A stretch of 64,000 nucleotides of DNA from Mucilaginibacter celer (GTDB lineage: Bacteria; Bacteroidota; Bacteroidia; Sphingobacteriales; Sphingobacteriaceae). Every line of letters starts with the position of its first letter. The stretch's first letter is position 1. The translations under genes and the position numbers were made by a program. Below the pieces are notes generated by a model, which saw nothing but the letters and a program-made list of their open reading frames with translations, made no database searches and was not told the DNA's origin. The stretch is taken from contig NZ_CP032869.1 in assembly GCF_003576455.2 (NCBI RefSeq), positions 3,100,001-3,164,000 of the forward strand, given 5' to 3'. Shown here one piece after another: positions 25,362-34,220 of the stretch.

Positions 25362-26381
25362 ATGAAATACAATTTTTTAGGCGGTACCGGCTTGCTGGTA
25401 TCCGAAATTTGCTTTGGCACCATGACCTTTGGCGGTGGGCAGGGCATTTGGTCGGCAATAGGTAAACTGCAACAAGACGGCGTTAACCAATTGATGAAAA
25501 CCGTTGTTGATGCAGGCATTAACTTCATTGATACTGCCAACGTGTATTCGCAGGGCGAATCAGAAACATTACTGGGCCAGTCTATTATCGATTTAGGCTT
25601 TGATCGCAGCGAACTGGTGATTGCCACCAAAGTACGCGGCAAAATGGGCGAAGGTATTAACAGCATAGGCCTGTCGCGCTTTCACATCTTTAATTCGGTT
25701 GATGCCAGTTTAAAGCGTTTACAATTAGATCATATCGACATATTGTATGTCCACGGTGTTGACCAGCGCACCCCGGTTGAAGAAACCATGCGCGCCCTTA
25801 ACGATATTGTGCTAACCGGTAAAGTACGCTACATAGCCTGCTGCAACTGGCCAGCCTGGATGATTATGAAAGCCGCAGGCATTGCTGAAAAGCACGGCTG
25901 GAATAAATTTATTGGCTTGCAGCACTACTATTCGCTGGCCGGCCGCGATATCGAGCGCGAAGTGCTGCCCGTAGCCGAAGATCTGAACCTGGGCGTAATG
26001 CCATGGAGCCCGCTGGCCGGTGGCTTTTTATCAGGTAAATACACCCGCAATAACGAAAAGGCAGGCGATTCGCGCAGGGATATTTTCGATTTCCCGCCGG
26101 TGAATAAAGAAAAAGCGTATGATATTATTGATGTGATAGCCGAAATTGGCGCACAGCACAACGTATCTGCGGCGCAGGTGGCGCTGGCTTGGGTGCGTTT
26201 GCAGAAAGGCGTAACCAGCACCATCATAGGTGCCAAAACTATCGATCAGCTAAATGATAACCTTAAATCTATCGATCTGGAGTTATCTGCCGATGAACTG
26301 ATGCGTATTGACGAAGTAAGCGCCCTTACTAAAGAATATCCGCAATGGATGGTTGAAAGGCAGGCGGCTGATAGGGGGTAA
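25362..26381 (+). CDS. Aldo/keto reductase
   Basis: This 339-residue NADPH-dependent reductase has a TIM-barrel AKR fold. The catalytic tetrad is visible: Asp57 and Tyr62 in NFIDTANVYSQGESE, Lys90 in LVIATKVRG and His131 in ILYVHGVDQRTP. Cofactor-binding segments are PWSPLAGGFLSGKY and STIIGAKTIDQLNDNL. It is closest in layout to YajO/YdbC-type reductases that act on small aldehydes or sugars. The substrate is unknown. It stands alone and is followed by an interspersed repeat. Confidence 0.92.
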   Translation: MKYNFLGGTGLLVSEICFGTMTFGGGQGIWSAIGKLQQDGVNQLMKTVVDAGINFIDTANVYSQGESETLLGQSIIDLGFDRSELVIATKVRGKMGEGINSIGLSRFHIFNSVDASLKRLQLDHIDILYVHGVDQRTPVEETMRALNDIVLTGKVRYIACCNWPAWMIMKAAGIAEKHGWNKFIGLQHYYSLAGRDIEREVLPVAEDLNLGVMPWSPLAGGFLSGKYTRNNEKAGDSRRDIFDFPPVNKEKAYDIIDVIAEIGAQHNVSAAQVALAWVRLQKGVTSTIIGAKTIDQLNDNLKSIDLELSADELMRIDEVSALTKEYPQWMVERQAADRG

Positions 26382-26439
26382 TTAGCCTCGGCGCCTGAAT
26401 AGACAAACGTTGCGATTTCTGAATAACATATCACCCACC

Positions 26440-26536
26440 GTCATGCCGAACTTGTTTCGGCATCCCACAGGACAGGTAGCCAGCTTTGCTTAACTGGCTG
26501 CTTTGCAAGTGGGATGCCGAAACAAGTTCGGCATTA
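26440..26536. repeat. Interspersed long inverted repeat, GTCATGCCGAACTTG type
   Basis: The arms GTCATGCCGAACTTGTTTCG and its complement near 26505-26534 are almost perfect and enclose GGCATCCCAC/GTGGGATGCC and a smaller inner hairpin (AGCCAGCTTTGCTTAACTGGCT). It lies between convergent genes. A resemblance to the CATTGCGAGG family in layout suggests the same type of mobile hairpin. Confidence 0.75.
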
Positions 26537-26551
26537 CTTTTTAATGAGATT

Positions 26552-27568
26552 TTACAGCGATTTTAAAACCTTAACCGTATACTCCACCTGCTCCGGATGC
26601 ACATCTAAATGCGTTACAAAACGGATGCGGTGTTTGCCGGTATCAACAGCCTTTATACCTTTTTCAGCAAGCTTAGCCAGCACAACGGCGGCAGGCTCAA
26701 CAGTATCAAAAAGCACAATATTGGTTTGTACAGGAATCACGTTGCTTACCCAGGCGAGGCGGCGTAACTCTTCTCCCAAAACCTGCGCATGGGCATGGTC
26801 AATCTTTAACCGCTCTATATGATGATCTAAAGCGTAAATAGCCGCGGCTGCTAAAAAGCCGCCCTGGCGGATACCTCCGCCCAATACTTTGCGGATGCGA
26901 CGTGCATATTTAATAGTTTCTTTATCGGCCAGTAAAACCGAGCCAACCGGAGCTCCCAAACCTTTAGAAAGGCAAACAGAAATACCATTAAAATATTTAC
27001 CATAATCCAAAGCAGCATCACCGGTGTGAGTAAGCGCGTTAAAAATGCGTGCTCCATCAAGGTGAAGTTTTAAACCCTTATCGCGGCATAAATCTGCAAT
27101 AGGTTTAATATCGTTAAGCGTATAGCAACTGCCGCCCCCCTTGTTAACCGTATTTTCAAGCACCACCAGGCTGGTATGCGGATAATGAATATTCTCGGCG
27201 TTAATCTCCGGCGCTATCATTTCGGCAGTTATAATGCCCCGGTAACCCTCAAGCAAACGGGTTGATACGCCCGAGTTAAAGGCAATGCCCCCACCTTCGT
27301 AACGGTAAACATGTGCCGTTTGATCGGCAATCAATTCATCAAGCGGTTGGGTAAAACATTTAATGGCTATCTGGTTGGTCATGGTGCCTGATGGGCAAAA
27401 TATCCCAGCCTCCATGCCAAACATGGCGGCGGCTTTGGCCTCGAGGGCGTTTATGGTTTCATCTTCGCCAAACACATCATCACCCACTTTGGCGCTCCAC
27501 ATGGCTTCGAGCATGCCGGGGGTTGGTTTGGTTACGGTATCGCTTCGTAAATCAACAGTTAAATGCAT
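26552..27568 (-). CDS. Low-specificity L-threonine aldolase
   Basis: This 338-residue PLP fold-type I enzyme cleaves L-threonine or L-allo-threonine to glycine and acetaldehyde. The family start VDLRSDTVTKPTPGMLEAM is present, as are VGDDVFGEDETINALE, AHVYRYEGGG (the His that stacks on PLP), Asp171 in LHLDGARIFNA, and the PLP lysine Lys202 in VCLSKGLGAPVGSVL. The C-terminus HRIRFVTHLDV is typical. It is monocistronic and divergent from a secreted protein gene. The acetaldehyde product links loosely to the ethanolamine route. Confidence 0.93.
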   Translation of the reverse strand: MHLTVDLRSDTVTKPTPGMLEAMWSAKVGDDVFGEDETINALEAKAAAMFGMEAGIFCPSGTMTNQIAIKCFTQPLDELIADQTAHVYRYEGGGIAFNSGVSTRLLEGYRGIITAEMIAPEINAENIHYPHTSLVVLENTVNKGGGSCYTLNDIKPIADLCRDKGLKLHLDGARIFNALTHTGDAALDYGKYFNGISVCLSKGLGAPVGSVLLADKETIKYARRIRKVLGGGIRQGGFLAAAAIYALDHHIERLKIDHAHAQVLGEELRRLAWVSNVIPVQTNIVLFDTVEPAAVVLAKLAEKGIKAVDTGKHRIRFVTHLDVHPEQVEYTVKVLKSL

Positions 27569-27607
27569 TTAATAATTGTTTATTTTCGCCTCAAATATCT
27601 AAATCTT

Positions 27608-28255
27608 ATGCGTACTATTTTTCTGTTGTTGTGTATTTTAAGTGTTACTGTTACCGCTCATTCGCAAAGCAAACGTTTTGATAAATTTGTCCCCGGCTCG
27701 TTTGTTGATACGACCAACAAAGTTTACACGGGATACGTAAGCTGGACCCTGGCCGATCAAAACATTTTCGGCAAAGGCAAGGGCGGCTGCATCAGCTATA
27801 AGGAAAACAAGGATGCCGATTTTGTTTATGTATCAACCAATTTCATGAAAAGCTTCACCATGGAGGCCGACACCTTTATGGTGATCAAAAACAAAGATTT
27901 TAAATTGAACCCGATCATTAAAATCGTGCTAAGCAAAAATCCCGAAAAATTGTACAGCTATTTACCTTATACCCCCGGCGGCAATTATGGCAACCCCACC
28001 GCAGCGATGAACGGCTTACCCGGATATAGCTTTGCCGGTGGTATTGATTTAAATTATTCTGTATTCTATACCGGGCCCGACGCTGAACATCTTACCCGCG
28101 TTACCAAAGAAAACTTTGCCGAACTGTTATCAAAAGTAATGGCTGATAAACCGGAAGTACTTGCACGGATCAGCAACCAAACATTCGATCATAAACACAT
28201 CGGCGACCTGGTTAAATACTATAAAACCGGCGAGCTGCCAAAAAATGTAAAATAG
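27608..28255 (+). CDS. Secreted hypothetical protein, first of a tandem paralogue pair
   Basis: This 215-residue protein starts at the ATG at 27608, which places a clear signal peptide (MRTIFLLLCILSVTVTAHSQ) at the N-terminus; an upstream extension to 27563 was rejected. The mature part has a beta-rich domain that begins FVPGSFVDTTNKVYTGYVSW and has a central DTFMVIKNKDFKLNPIIKIVLSKNPEKLYSY. The C-terminal helices include NFAELLSKVMADKPEVLARISNQTFDHKHIGDLVKYYKTG. The next gene encodes a paralogue with the same plan. No known domain is recognised. Confidence 0.7.
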   Translation: MRTIFLLLCILSVTVTAHSQSKRFDKFVPGSFVDTTNKVYTGYVSWTLADQNIFGKGKGGCISYKENKDADFVYVSTNFMKSFTMEADTFMVIKNKDFKLNPIIKIVLSKNPEKLYSYLPYTPGGNYGNPTAAMNGLPGYSFAGGIDLNYSVFYTGPDAEHLTRVTKENFAELLSKVMADKPEVLARISNQTFDHKHIGDLVKYYKTGELPKNVK

Positions 28256-28315
28256 ACCGGATTGATATTAAAAGCTTAAAATTTGCGTTCATTTGTATCA
28301 GTATTTTAACTTATT

Positions 28316-28999
28316 ATGCGTTCAATTCTCTTCATTTTATTTTTTGTTTTTTGTGGGATATCCGCCTATTCGCAAAAATGGCAGCCGGGCAGTTTTACCG
28401 ATATTAAAGGCAATCGCGAAACGGGGCTGATCCGCACTAATCCGCCTGGCAAAAGCCCTATTAAAGATGAAGGCTTTATTGAATTTAAAGAAAACGAGAA
28501 AACAAATCCTTATAAACTGAGCGCCAGCGACCTGCAATCGTACGTAGCCGGGAAAGACAGCTTTGTGGTAGCTCACGCCCCTGCCAACGAAACCTGGGCT
28601 AAAGAAGAAACCGACTTTGTACAGGTAGTGCTTGATGAACCGGTAAAACTATATATGACCAAAGGCGGCAGAGGCGGCGGCGGAAGTGGTTTCGGTATCT
28701 CACCGGGTATTTCGGCTGGTTACGGAAGCGGTGGCTACGGCGGCGGACTTGGCGGCGGCATTGGCATTAACCTTGGCGGCGGTGGCGGTCGTGGCGGCAG
28801 CTCGAAAACTATTTACTATTACGGAGAAAATACCGCCGGCATGAAGCGCCTTACCGACGAAAATTTTGAGGATATTATGAGCGATGTAATGGGCGATGAG
28901 CCAGAGGCCGTTGACAAAATTCACGAGCATAAATACACTTTACGAAATATAGATAAACTGCTTGCTTATTTTGCCGAATTGCAAAAGGCGAGAAAATAA
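28316..28999 (+). CDS. Secreted hypothetical protein, second paralogue with Gly-rich insert
   Basis: This 227-residue protein has a signal peptide (MRSILFILFFVFCGISAYSQ). It repeats the plan of its upstream neighbour: WQPGSFTDIKGNRETGLI, then DSFVVAHAPANE, DFVQVVLDEPVKLYM, and a C-terminal NFEDIMSDVMGDEPEAVDKIHEHKYTLRNIDKLLAYF. Between residues about 119 and 160 it carries a Gly-rich low-complexity segment (GGRGGGGSGFGISPG and repeats of GGGLGGG). The Gly run replaces the YTPGGNYG region of the paralogue. It is followed by a strong terminator, so the pair is probably one transcript. Confidence 0.72.
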   Translation: MRSILFILFFVFCGISAYSQKWQPGSFTDIKGNRETGLIRTNPPGKSPIKDEGFIEFKENEKTNPYKLSASDLQSYVAGKDSFVVAHAPANETWAKEETDFVQVVLDEPVKLYMTKGGRGGGGSGFGISPGISAGYGSGGYGGGLGGGIGINLGGGGGRGGSSKTIYYYGENTAGMKRLTDENFEDIMSDVMGDEPEAVDKIHEHKYTLRNIDKLLAYFAELQKARK

Positions 29000-29018
29000 C
29001 ATCTCATTTGATTTTTAT

Positions 29019-29057
29019 AAAAAAGCCCGTTTAAAACAAGTTTAAACGGGCTTTTTT
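29019..29057 (+). terminator. Intrinsic terminator after the paralogue pair
   Basis: AAAAAAGCCCGTTTAAA, a 5-nt loop, then TTTAAACGGGCTTTTTTC. Strong stem with T run on both strands. Confidence 0.92.
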
Positions 29058-29228
29058 CTTCCTCTCCCTCACCGGGTTACCCACAAATGTCAATTAATTA
29101 AAAACCATTTGGTGTAATTACCAGTTATTAAACTATTGTAATTAACCAATTAAATAACTTTTAATTAATTATATCGACACAAACGGCTACTCATTTACAT
29201 TTTATTACTAACAAAAACAGAAAGAAAG

Positions 29229-29819
29229 ATGAACATGAAAAAGTCAGTTTTAATAGCCGTTGCTTCGGTAGCCATCGGATTTTTCTCTACCAGGGCCATG
29301 GCTCAAACACAGGATACAACCAAAAAAGATACTGCTAAAACAACTGCCGCTCCTGCTGCAACAGCAACAGCAGCCGCATCGGGCGATGTGGTTGGCGTTA
29401 TGGCCACCTCAACCAATTACGCGCCAATGGCCCTTGCTATAAAATCGGCGCAGTTAGAGCCTACTTTGCAGGCTGTTGGCCCGTTCACCATATTTGCACC
29501 AAATGATGTAGCTTTTAGCAAATTGCCGAAAGCACAGTTTGATGATTTAATGAAAAACCCGGCCAAATTTGCTCCCATCCTGAAATATCACGTGGTTGCG
29601 GGTAAATACACCAAGGCCGATATTATCAAAGCCTTAAGTGCCGGCAAAGGCAAGGCCGATCTGAAAACCATAGATGGGCAAACCCTTCATTTATCTGTGA
29701 ATGATAAAAGCAACCTGCAAATTGTAGATGCCAAAGGCAATGCCGTACTGGTTACTGCTTTCGATACCGAAGCCAGCAATGGTGTGGTACATGGCATTAA
29801 TGGCATCATGATGCCTTAA
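29229..29819 (+). CDS. Secreted fasciclin (FAS1) domain protein
   Basis: This 196-residue protein has a signal peptide ending at about residue 25 (…STRAMAQ), a Lys/Thr/Ala-rich linker (residues 26-50) and one FAS1 domain. The domain shows the H1 box TLQAVGPFTIFAPNDVAFSKLP, the middle YHVVAGKYTKADI and the H2 box FDTEASNGVVHGINGIMMP. FAS1 domains mediate adhesion or matrix contacts. It is preceded by an AT-rich region of 160 bases and followed by a terminator, so it is monocistronic. Confidence 0.92.
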   Translation: MNMKKSVLIAVASVAIGFFSTRAMAQTQDTTKKDTAKTTAAPAATATAAASGDVVGVMATSTNYAPMALAIKSAQLEPTLQAVGPFTIFAPNDVAFSKLPKAQFDDLMKNPAKFAPILKYHVVAGKYTKADIIKALSAGKGKADLKTIDGQTLHLSVNDKSNLQIVDAKGNAVLVTAFDTEASNGVVHGINGIMMP

Positions 29820-29859
29820 TAGTGATCAATAAATGTTTTTTAAATTTTAAATCCAGGAA

Positions 29860-29891
29860 GGCCCGGTTATTTTAACCGGGTCTTTTCTTTT
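29860..29891 (+). terminator. Intrinsic terminator after the fasciclin gene
   Basis: GGCCCGGTT, ATTTT loop, AACCGGGTC followed by TTTTCTTTTT. It ends at the stop of the convergent acetyltransferase gene. Confidence 0.85.
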
Positions 29892-30430
29892 TATGGTTTT
29901 GCAGATAACCAGCGGGATTTGCTTAGCCTATAATCGAGGTATCTGCTTCCAGTATCCTGATCCGTAAAATCTCCGGAAAATAAAAAGCCGCTTCGCTCCA
30001 GTAACTTTACCGAATTTGAATTGCCGTTGAGCGGGCATGCGGTTATTAATTCAAAATTGAGGGAGTTAAATCCAAAGGATATAACGGCATCAATAGCTTC
30101 AGTCATATATCCCCTGCCCTGGTAATCCGGGTGAAGCTCGTAGCCTATTTCGGCCTTGGCTTGGGCCGGTTCAAGATTCCAGTAACATATCGTTCCTATC
30201 AATTCATTGGTTTGTTTTAAGGTTATCGCCCAATAATAACCATCACCTCCGGCTACAATGCTTGCTATTTTACTGATAAAGTTGCGGGCATCATCCGGCG
30301 TGCAGGTTTTAGGGCGTTCAAGGTATTGGTTTACCTGCTCGTTAGCCCGGATGGCCATAATGTCCGGCGCATCGGCTTCGGTAAGCTGCCTTAAACTCAA
30401 GCGTTGGGTATCAATCTCTTTTTGCAGCAT
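29891..30430 (-). CDS. GNAT acetyltransferase, RimJ/RimL type
   Basis: This 179-residue protein begins IDTQRLSLRQLTEADAPDIMAI, as RimJ/RimL-like N-acetyltransferases do. Motif A is GYELHPDYQGRGYMTEAIDAVISFGF (QGRGY at about residues 104-108), followed by AcCoA-side residues NGNSNSVKLLERSGF. The substrate may be a protein N-terminus or an antibiotic-like amine. The gene overlaps the 3' end of the upstream membrane-protein gene by 20 bases. Confidence 0.88.
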   Translation of the reverse strand: MLQKEIDTQRLSLRQLTEADAPDIMAIRANEQVNQYLERPKTCTPDDARNFISKIASIVAGGDGYYWAITLKQTNELIGTICYWNLEPAQAKAEIGYELHPDYQGRGYMTEAIDAVISFGFNSLNFELITACPLNGNSNSVKLLERSGFLFSGDFTDQDTGSRYLDYRLSKSRWLSAKP

Positions 30431-30938
30431 GGTTGTCGGGCTTATTTTTATTTTGCCTGTCGGCTATCAACACAATGGGCAGGCCAATACAAATAATGAG
30501 GGTTGCCATACCGGTTAATATGGTGGTAACCGGGATATGATAGCCATTTTTCATGGCTATTTTACTATGCGGTACAACACCGAGGTTCATCACTATCCAG
30601 GCAGCTATGCCGTAAATAAAGGCCACGGCATATTTATTTTTCAATCCGTTTAAAAAGAAAGGATAAGCAAGATAGAAAGCTGCACTAAAAGCAAAAGCGA
30701 TAATATAATGAAAAAACACCCCGGCAACAATCATTTCGGCACCACCGCCAAAAGCCGCAGGCCCGAACGCGCCGCTGGCAATAAATTTAAAAATAACGGC
30801 AGGGTTAAGCTTATAATTTAACAGCATGGCTGCAAGGCCATCCAGCGTACCGGCAATAAAACCCGCAAACAGGATATTTTTTACTTTACTTTTTTGATTT
30901 TGACCTGTAATTACTGCCATACCCGATATTTTGCTCAA
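30411..30938 (-). CDS. Hypothetical four-TM membrane protein
   Basis: This 175-residue protein has four hydrophobic segments (about 22-42, 62-90, 100-120 and 137-160) and a basic C-terminal tail. The pattern ILFAGFIAGTLDGLAAMLLNY near the N-terminus and GIAAWIVMNLGVVPHSKI fits uncharacterised Bacteroidota membrane proteins of the YagU/DUF1440-like type, but I am not sure of the family. Its end overlaps the RimJ/RimL-like gene by 20 bases, so the two are co-transcribed. Confidence 0.65.
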   Translation of the reverse strand: MSKISGMAVITGQNQKSKVKNILFAGFIAGTLDGLAAMLLNYKLNPAVIFKFIASGAFGPAAFGGGAEMIVAGVFFHYIIAFAFSAAFYLAYPFFLNGLKNKYAVAFIYGIAAWIVMNLGVVPHSKIAMKNGYHIPVTTILTGMATLIICIGLPIVLIADRQNKNKPDNHAAKRD

Positions 30939-31000
30939 ACATAAAATTAATTTAAATTATCTTAGGCGATGTCTAAAAACGGGTAAAGATTTTCTTTGAT

Positions 31001-31079
31001 GTAGAGACGTATCACATGCGTTTCCCGCGTTCAAATCTCACCGCTTGTTCTATGGGAGACGCGTGTGATGCGTCTCTAC
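31001..31079. repeat. Interspersed inverted repeat, GTAGAGACGC type
   Basis: GTAGAGACGTATCACATGCG and the near-complement CGCGTGTGATGCGTCTCTAC form the arms, with GGGAAACGC-like inner pairing (TTTCCCGCG against TGGGAGACGCG). The same family is at 14142-14233. It lies upstream of the next gene and is falsely open in frame with it. Confidence 0.78.
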
Positions 31080-31105
31080 AAAAAAAATCAGATTTAAATA
31101 GCAAC

Positions 31106-31735
31106 ATGAAACCGCCTGTCACCATCGAAATACCAAAACTTTTAAGCAAAGAACCTTATAAAAAAGTCACCATCAGCGAAGATGGCATCACTATCGATAT
31201 GGCACCAAACGGCATTCCTGTTATTATACCCGTAGATGATCTGGTAGCTTTCAGGTACGGTTTCAAATGGATCAGCGGTCGTGCTTTTACCATCGGCAGG
31301 CATTTTATGATCGAGTTTAAAACAACGCATCAAAAAAATATCATTATAAAATTCAGCAGTTATTATGGCTTACGCAAAAAAGCGTATGGTAAAAACTGGG
31401 CCGACCTCGTAAACAGCGTTTGGAGCCATCATTTTCTAAAGCGATATACCGAATACTATAACAGGTTTAAAGAAGGCCAAAGCTTTGAGCTTTGCGGAAT
31501 GATTTTTAACGAAGATAGCATTGCATGGGACAAAACTTCCCTAAATATCAGGGACGTTGGCATCAGCAATTACCGCCACTACTTTATGGTATACAACAAG
31601 CTGAACAAAACCCAGCAAAAAGGCTATACTTTTATGCAGGATTGGAACGCACTGGTATTAAAATACCTGCTAAAAACCATAACAGAAGAACACCTGATTG
31701 ACACCCCGGACACTACTTCAGATACTCATCCATAA
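31106..31735 (+). CDS. Hypothetical protein
   Basis: This 209-residue protein starts at the ATG at 31106; an upstream extension to 31016 would translate an interspersed repeat. It is soluble-looking and mixed alpha/beta, with ITIDMAPNGIPVIIPVDDLVAFRYG, a basic middle (SSYYGLRKKAYGKNWADL), and LCGMIFNEDSIAWDKTSLNIRDVG. I recognise no domain or active-site motif. Its last 23 bases overlap the end of the convergent esterase gene. Confidence 0.65.
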   Translation: MKPPVTIEIPKLLSKEPYKKVTISEDGITIDMAPNGIPVIIPVDDLVAFRYGFKWISGRAFTIGRHFMIEFKTTHQKNIIIKFSSYYGLRKKAYGKNWADLVNSVWSHHFLKRYTEYYNRFKEGQSFELCGMIFNEDSIAWDKTSLNIRDVGISNYRHYFMVYNKLNKTQQKGYTFMQDWNALVLKYLLKTITEEHLIDTPDTTSDTHP

Positions 31736-32621
31736 AATAAAACACCCTCTTCCTGATCTCTTCCGCATCAAACATTACCCCGTAGTGCGGCGCATTGGGA
31801 ACAATGATCAACTCATTTTTAACACCGGCAAGTTTTAAATAAGAGTTCAGCAAAACCGATTGGGTATAATTGACAGATTCGTCCTTTTCGCCCTGGACAA
31901 TTAAAAATGGCGGATCATTTTTATCAACATAAGTAACCGGGCTGGCAAAATTAGCCAGATCGGGCCTTTCAACAGCATAAGCGCCGAGCAATGAACTCAC
32001 AGGGCTTTTAGGATCATTAACATCCGCACCTTTTAACGATAGGAAATTTGACGGCCCATAAAAATCGAGCGCGAGCTTTATTTTAAAATGAGGTTTATTT
32101 CCTTCGGGATAAAACTGTTTGATGTTGTTATTATTGGATAAAGCCAGCAAGGAAGCGAGGTGTCCTCCTGCCGAAAAACCTATCAGTCCAAACTTATCTT
32201 TATTAAGTTTATACTTCGAAGCGTTTTGATACAGAAACTCGATAGCCTGGTTACAATCCTGAATTTGTGCAGGGAATGGTGCAGTAGTGCTCCAGCGGTA
32301 ATCGATAGAAGCAACAGCATAACCGTTATCAATAAAACCCTGAACCGTTTTTTGCATATAGCCCATATCGGCATACTTATCATTCAGCATCCATGCCCCG
32401 CCATGGATCCAGATGATTACCGGGTAACTATCCTTTACAACCGGTGGCAGATAAATATCCAATAGGTGTTTTTTGAGGGTATCGCCGGCGTAATTAATAT
32501 CGCCATACAATATTGTACCCTTAGGGAAAAATGGTTGTTTTGGGGTTGATGTTTGCGCTAAAGCGGATATGGATAAAAAGCTGAACAGGGCGATCAGCAC
32601 GCTGTGGGTTATCTTTTTCAT
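31713..32621 (-). CDS. Secreted alpha/beta hydrolase (esterase/lipase-like)
   Basis: This 302-residue protein has a signal peptide at 1-22 (…FLSISALAQ). It has the alpha/beta-hydrolase plan: oxyanion loop IWIHGGAWML, nucleophile elbow GFSAGGHLAS, acid segment QGEKDESVNYTQS and the His in PNAPHYGVMF. It resembles BD-FAE-type carbohydrate esterases and lipases of the HSL side. The likely role is periplasmic deacylation; no carbohydrate cluster is adjacent. Its stop overlaps the convergent gene by 23 bases. Confidence 0.88.
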   Translation of the reverse strand: MKKITHSVLIALFSFLSISALAQTSTPKQPFFPKGTILYGDINYAGDTLKKHLLDIYLPPVVKDSYPVIIWIHGGAWMLNDKYADMGYMQKTVQGFIDNGYAVASIDYRWSTTAPFPAQIQDCNQAIEFLYQNASKYKLNKDKFGLIGFSAGGHLASLLALSNNNNIKQFYPEGNKPHFKIKLALDFYGPSNFLSLKGADVNDPKSPVSSLLGAYAVERPDLANFASPVTYVDKNDPPFLIVQGEKDESVNYTQSVLLNSYLKLAGVKNELIIVPNAPHYGVMFDAEEIRKRVFYFMDEYLK

Positions 32622-32658
32622 AATTGGTTGGTTGCCTAAAGATAAGATATATCCCTAA

Positions 32659-33111
32659 TCAAATACCAATAGAAAAATATAATACCCAGGCTATAAATAG
32701 TACTTGCAGCGGGATGCGAAACCACAGATAGCCTCTGCCGCTGCCATTGTAGGTGGCCTTTTCAAAATCGACATGTTTAATGGCGGCGTTGATATTAGCG
32801 GGTAGCATAATCACAAACATCAGCAGCAAAATAATACCGGCCACATGCCTTGTGGCATTAATTACGAGTAAAGGCCCAAGCACTATCTCCATTATGCCGG
32901 TTAAGTAAACCAGCGGGCCTTTAAACGGAATAAACGAGGGCATCATCATCACCATGCCTTTGGTAAACATAAAATGCCCTAATGATGCGAACCAAAGCAT
33001 CAGCATCATGGCCACGTTACCGGCGAGGATAAAGTTCCAATCGCCCATAAAAAAGCGGGATAAAACCGATGTGAGGATAAAACTTATGAGGAGAACGAGC
33101 AGGACTTTCAT
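32659..33111 (-). CDS. DoxX-like small membrane protein
   Basis: This 150-residue protein has four hydrophobic segments. Helix 2 has MLWFASLGHFMFTKGM and helix 3 VYLTGIMEIVLGPLLVI, the spacing typical of DoxX-type four-helix proteins. It lies 22 bases after nuoB on the same strand and could be co-transcribed with nuoA-nuoB, but it is not a complex I subunit. Function unknown. Confidence 0.75.
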   Translation of the reverse strand: MKVLLVLLISFILTSVLSRFFMGDWNFILAGNVAMMLMLWFASLGHFMFTKGMVMMMPSFIPFKGPLVYLTGIMEIVLGPLLVINATRHVAGIILLLMFVIMLPANINAAIKHVDFEKATYNGSGRGYLWFRIPLQVLFIAWVLYFSIGI

Positions 33112-33133
33112 AAGGATTTATTTGGTTAAAGGG

Positions 33134-33616
33134 TTATGCTTTTATCAACTGCTCGGTTTCTATCTTCTTCTGCAACTCCAGAATAGCGCCAATCAATGCT
33201 TCGGGCCGCGGCGGGCAGCCCTGCACGTACACATCAACCGGTATCACCCTGTCAACACCTTTTACTACATGGTAACCGTGCTGCCAGTATGGGCCGCCAC
33301 AGTTGGAGCAAGAGCCCATCGAGATCACATATTTAGGATCGGGCATTTGCTCGTACAAACGTTTAATACGCTCGGCCATTTTAAAGGTAACGGTACCGGC
33401 AATAATGATCACATCGGCCTGGCGGGCTGAAGGGCGCGGGAATACGCCAAAACGGTCAAGATCATAAGTAGAAGCCATCGAACCCATCATTTCGATAGCA
33501 CAGCAGGCTATCCCAAAACTTAAAGGCCAAAGTGATGACAAACGTGCCCAGTTAAGCAGATCGTTCATTTTGGTTATTACTACGCCACCGTTTTCGCTGG
33601 TTATATCGTTATTCAT
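33134..33616 (-). CDS. nuoB: NADH-quinone oxidoreductase subunit B
   Basis: This 160-residue peripheral-arm subunit of complex I holds the terminal [4Fe-4S] cluster N2. The four ligands are present: Cys38 and Cys39 in [11 protein letters not shown], Cys103 in [10 protein letters not shown] and Cys134 in [11 protein letters not shown]. The chain covers residues of standard NuoB without the long C-terminal tail. It overlaps nuoA by 8 bases, so the pair is coupled. nuoC and nuoD are about 9 kb away on the other strand, which is unusual for complex I genes. Confidence 0.95.
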   Translation of the reverse strand: MNNDITSENGGVVITKMNDLLNWARLSSLWPLSFGIACCAIEMMGSMASTYDLDRFGVFPRPSARQADVIIIAGTVTFKMAERIKRLYEQMPDPKYVISMGSCSNCGGPYWQHGYHVVKGVDRVIPVDVYVQGCPPRPEALIGAILELQKKIETEQLIKA

Positions 33617-34220
33617 TTGCGGGCTTTTTAAAGGCGGGTTTAAACATGGGTTTGCGTTGTTCAGTTGCGGTAGCAGTGGTAGTGGTAGTAGCAGTTGCAG
33701 TGGCAGTTACAGTTGTTTCTGTACTGAAGGGCTTTACTGCGTAAGCGCTTTGCTCCTGGTTTAGCTGCTCATATATAGAAACCGGGATGATTACGTCGGT
33801 TTGCGGTAATACGGGGTTAGGTTTGATCCAGTCCAGGTCGCCTTTTTTCCAAACGTAGATCAGGCCCAATATCAGGATGCCTAAAAATACAAACATCTCG
33901 GTAAGTGAAAGCCATCCCCAGCGGGCATCCTGCGCGGCAATTTCGTGACTGCCAAACACCGTTGCCCAGGGAAAAATGAATACCATCTCTACATCAAACA
34001 GTAAAAAAACCAGCGCTATAACATAAAAACGAGGGTTAAAAGGCAGCCAGGCATTGCCGGTTGGCTCTTCGCCGCATTCGTACGAGCTTAGTTTTTCGGG
34101 ATTAGGATTATTGGGAGCCAAAAGCCTGTTGATAAAAAATATCACGCACACCATTATTATCCCGGTAATAATAAAGATGAGTATCTTTCCAAATTCTGAT
34201 ATTTGCGAAACATCCGTCAT
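33609..34220 (-). CDS. nuoA: NADH-quinone oxidoreductase subunit A with C-terminal tail
   Basis: This 203-residue protein starts at 34220. NuoA normally has 120-150 residues. Three TM helices are seen, and the loop with the conserved Cys and Glu-Asp region is in [44 protein letters not shown]. The C-terminal 60 residues include a Thr/Ala low-complexity run ([19 protein letters not shown]) and a Lys/Pro-rich end. This tail is not part of the usual subunit. Its ATG shares the sequence CATG with the divergent flavoprotein gene, so the two starts overlap by two bases. Confidence 0.9.
   Translation of the reverse strand: MTDVSQISEFGKILIFIITGIIMVCVIFFINRLLAPNNPNPEKLSSYECGEEPTGNAWLPFNPRFYVIALVFLLFDVEMVFIFPWATVFGSHEIAAQDARWGWLSLTEMFVFLGILILGLIYVWKKGDLDWIKPNPVLPQTDVIIPVSIYEQLNQEQSAYAVKPFSTETTVTATATATTTTTATATEQRKPMFKPAFKKPANE

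Noticed and set aside
31016..31105. N-terminal extension of the 31106 gene
   Set aside because: The extra codons are read from an inverted repeat; the ATG at 31106 follows it.
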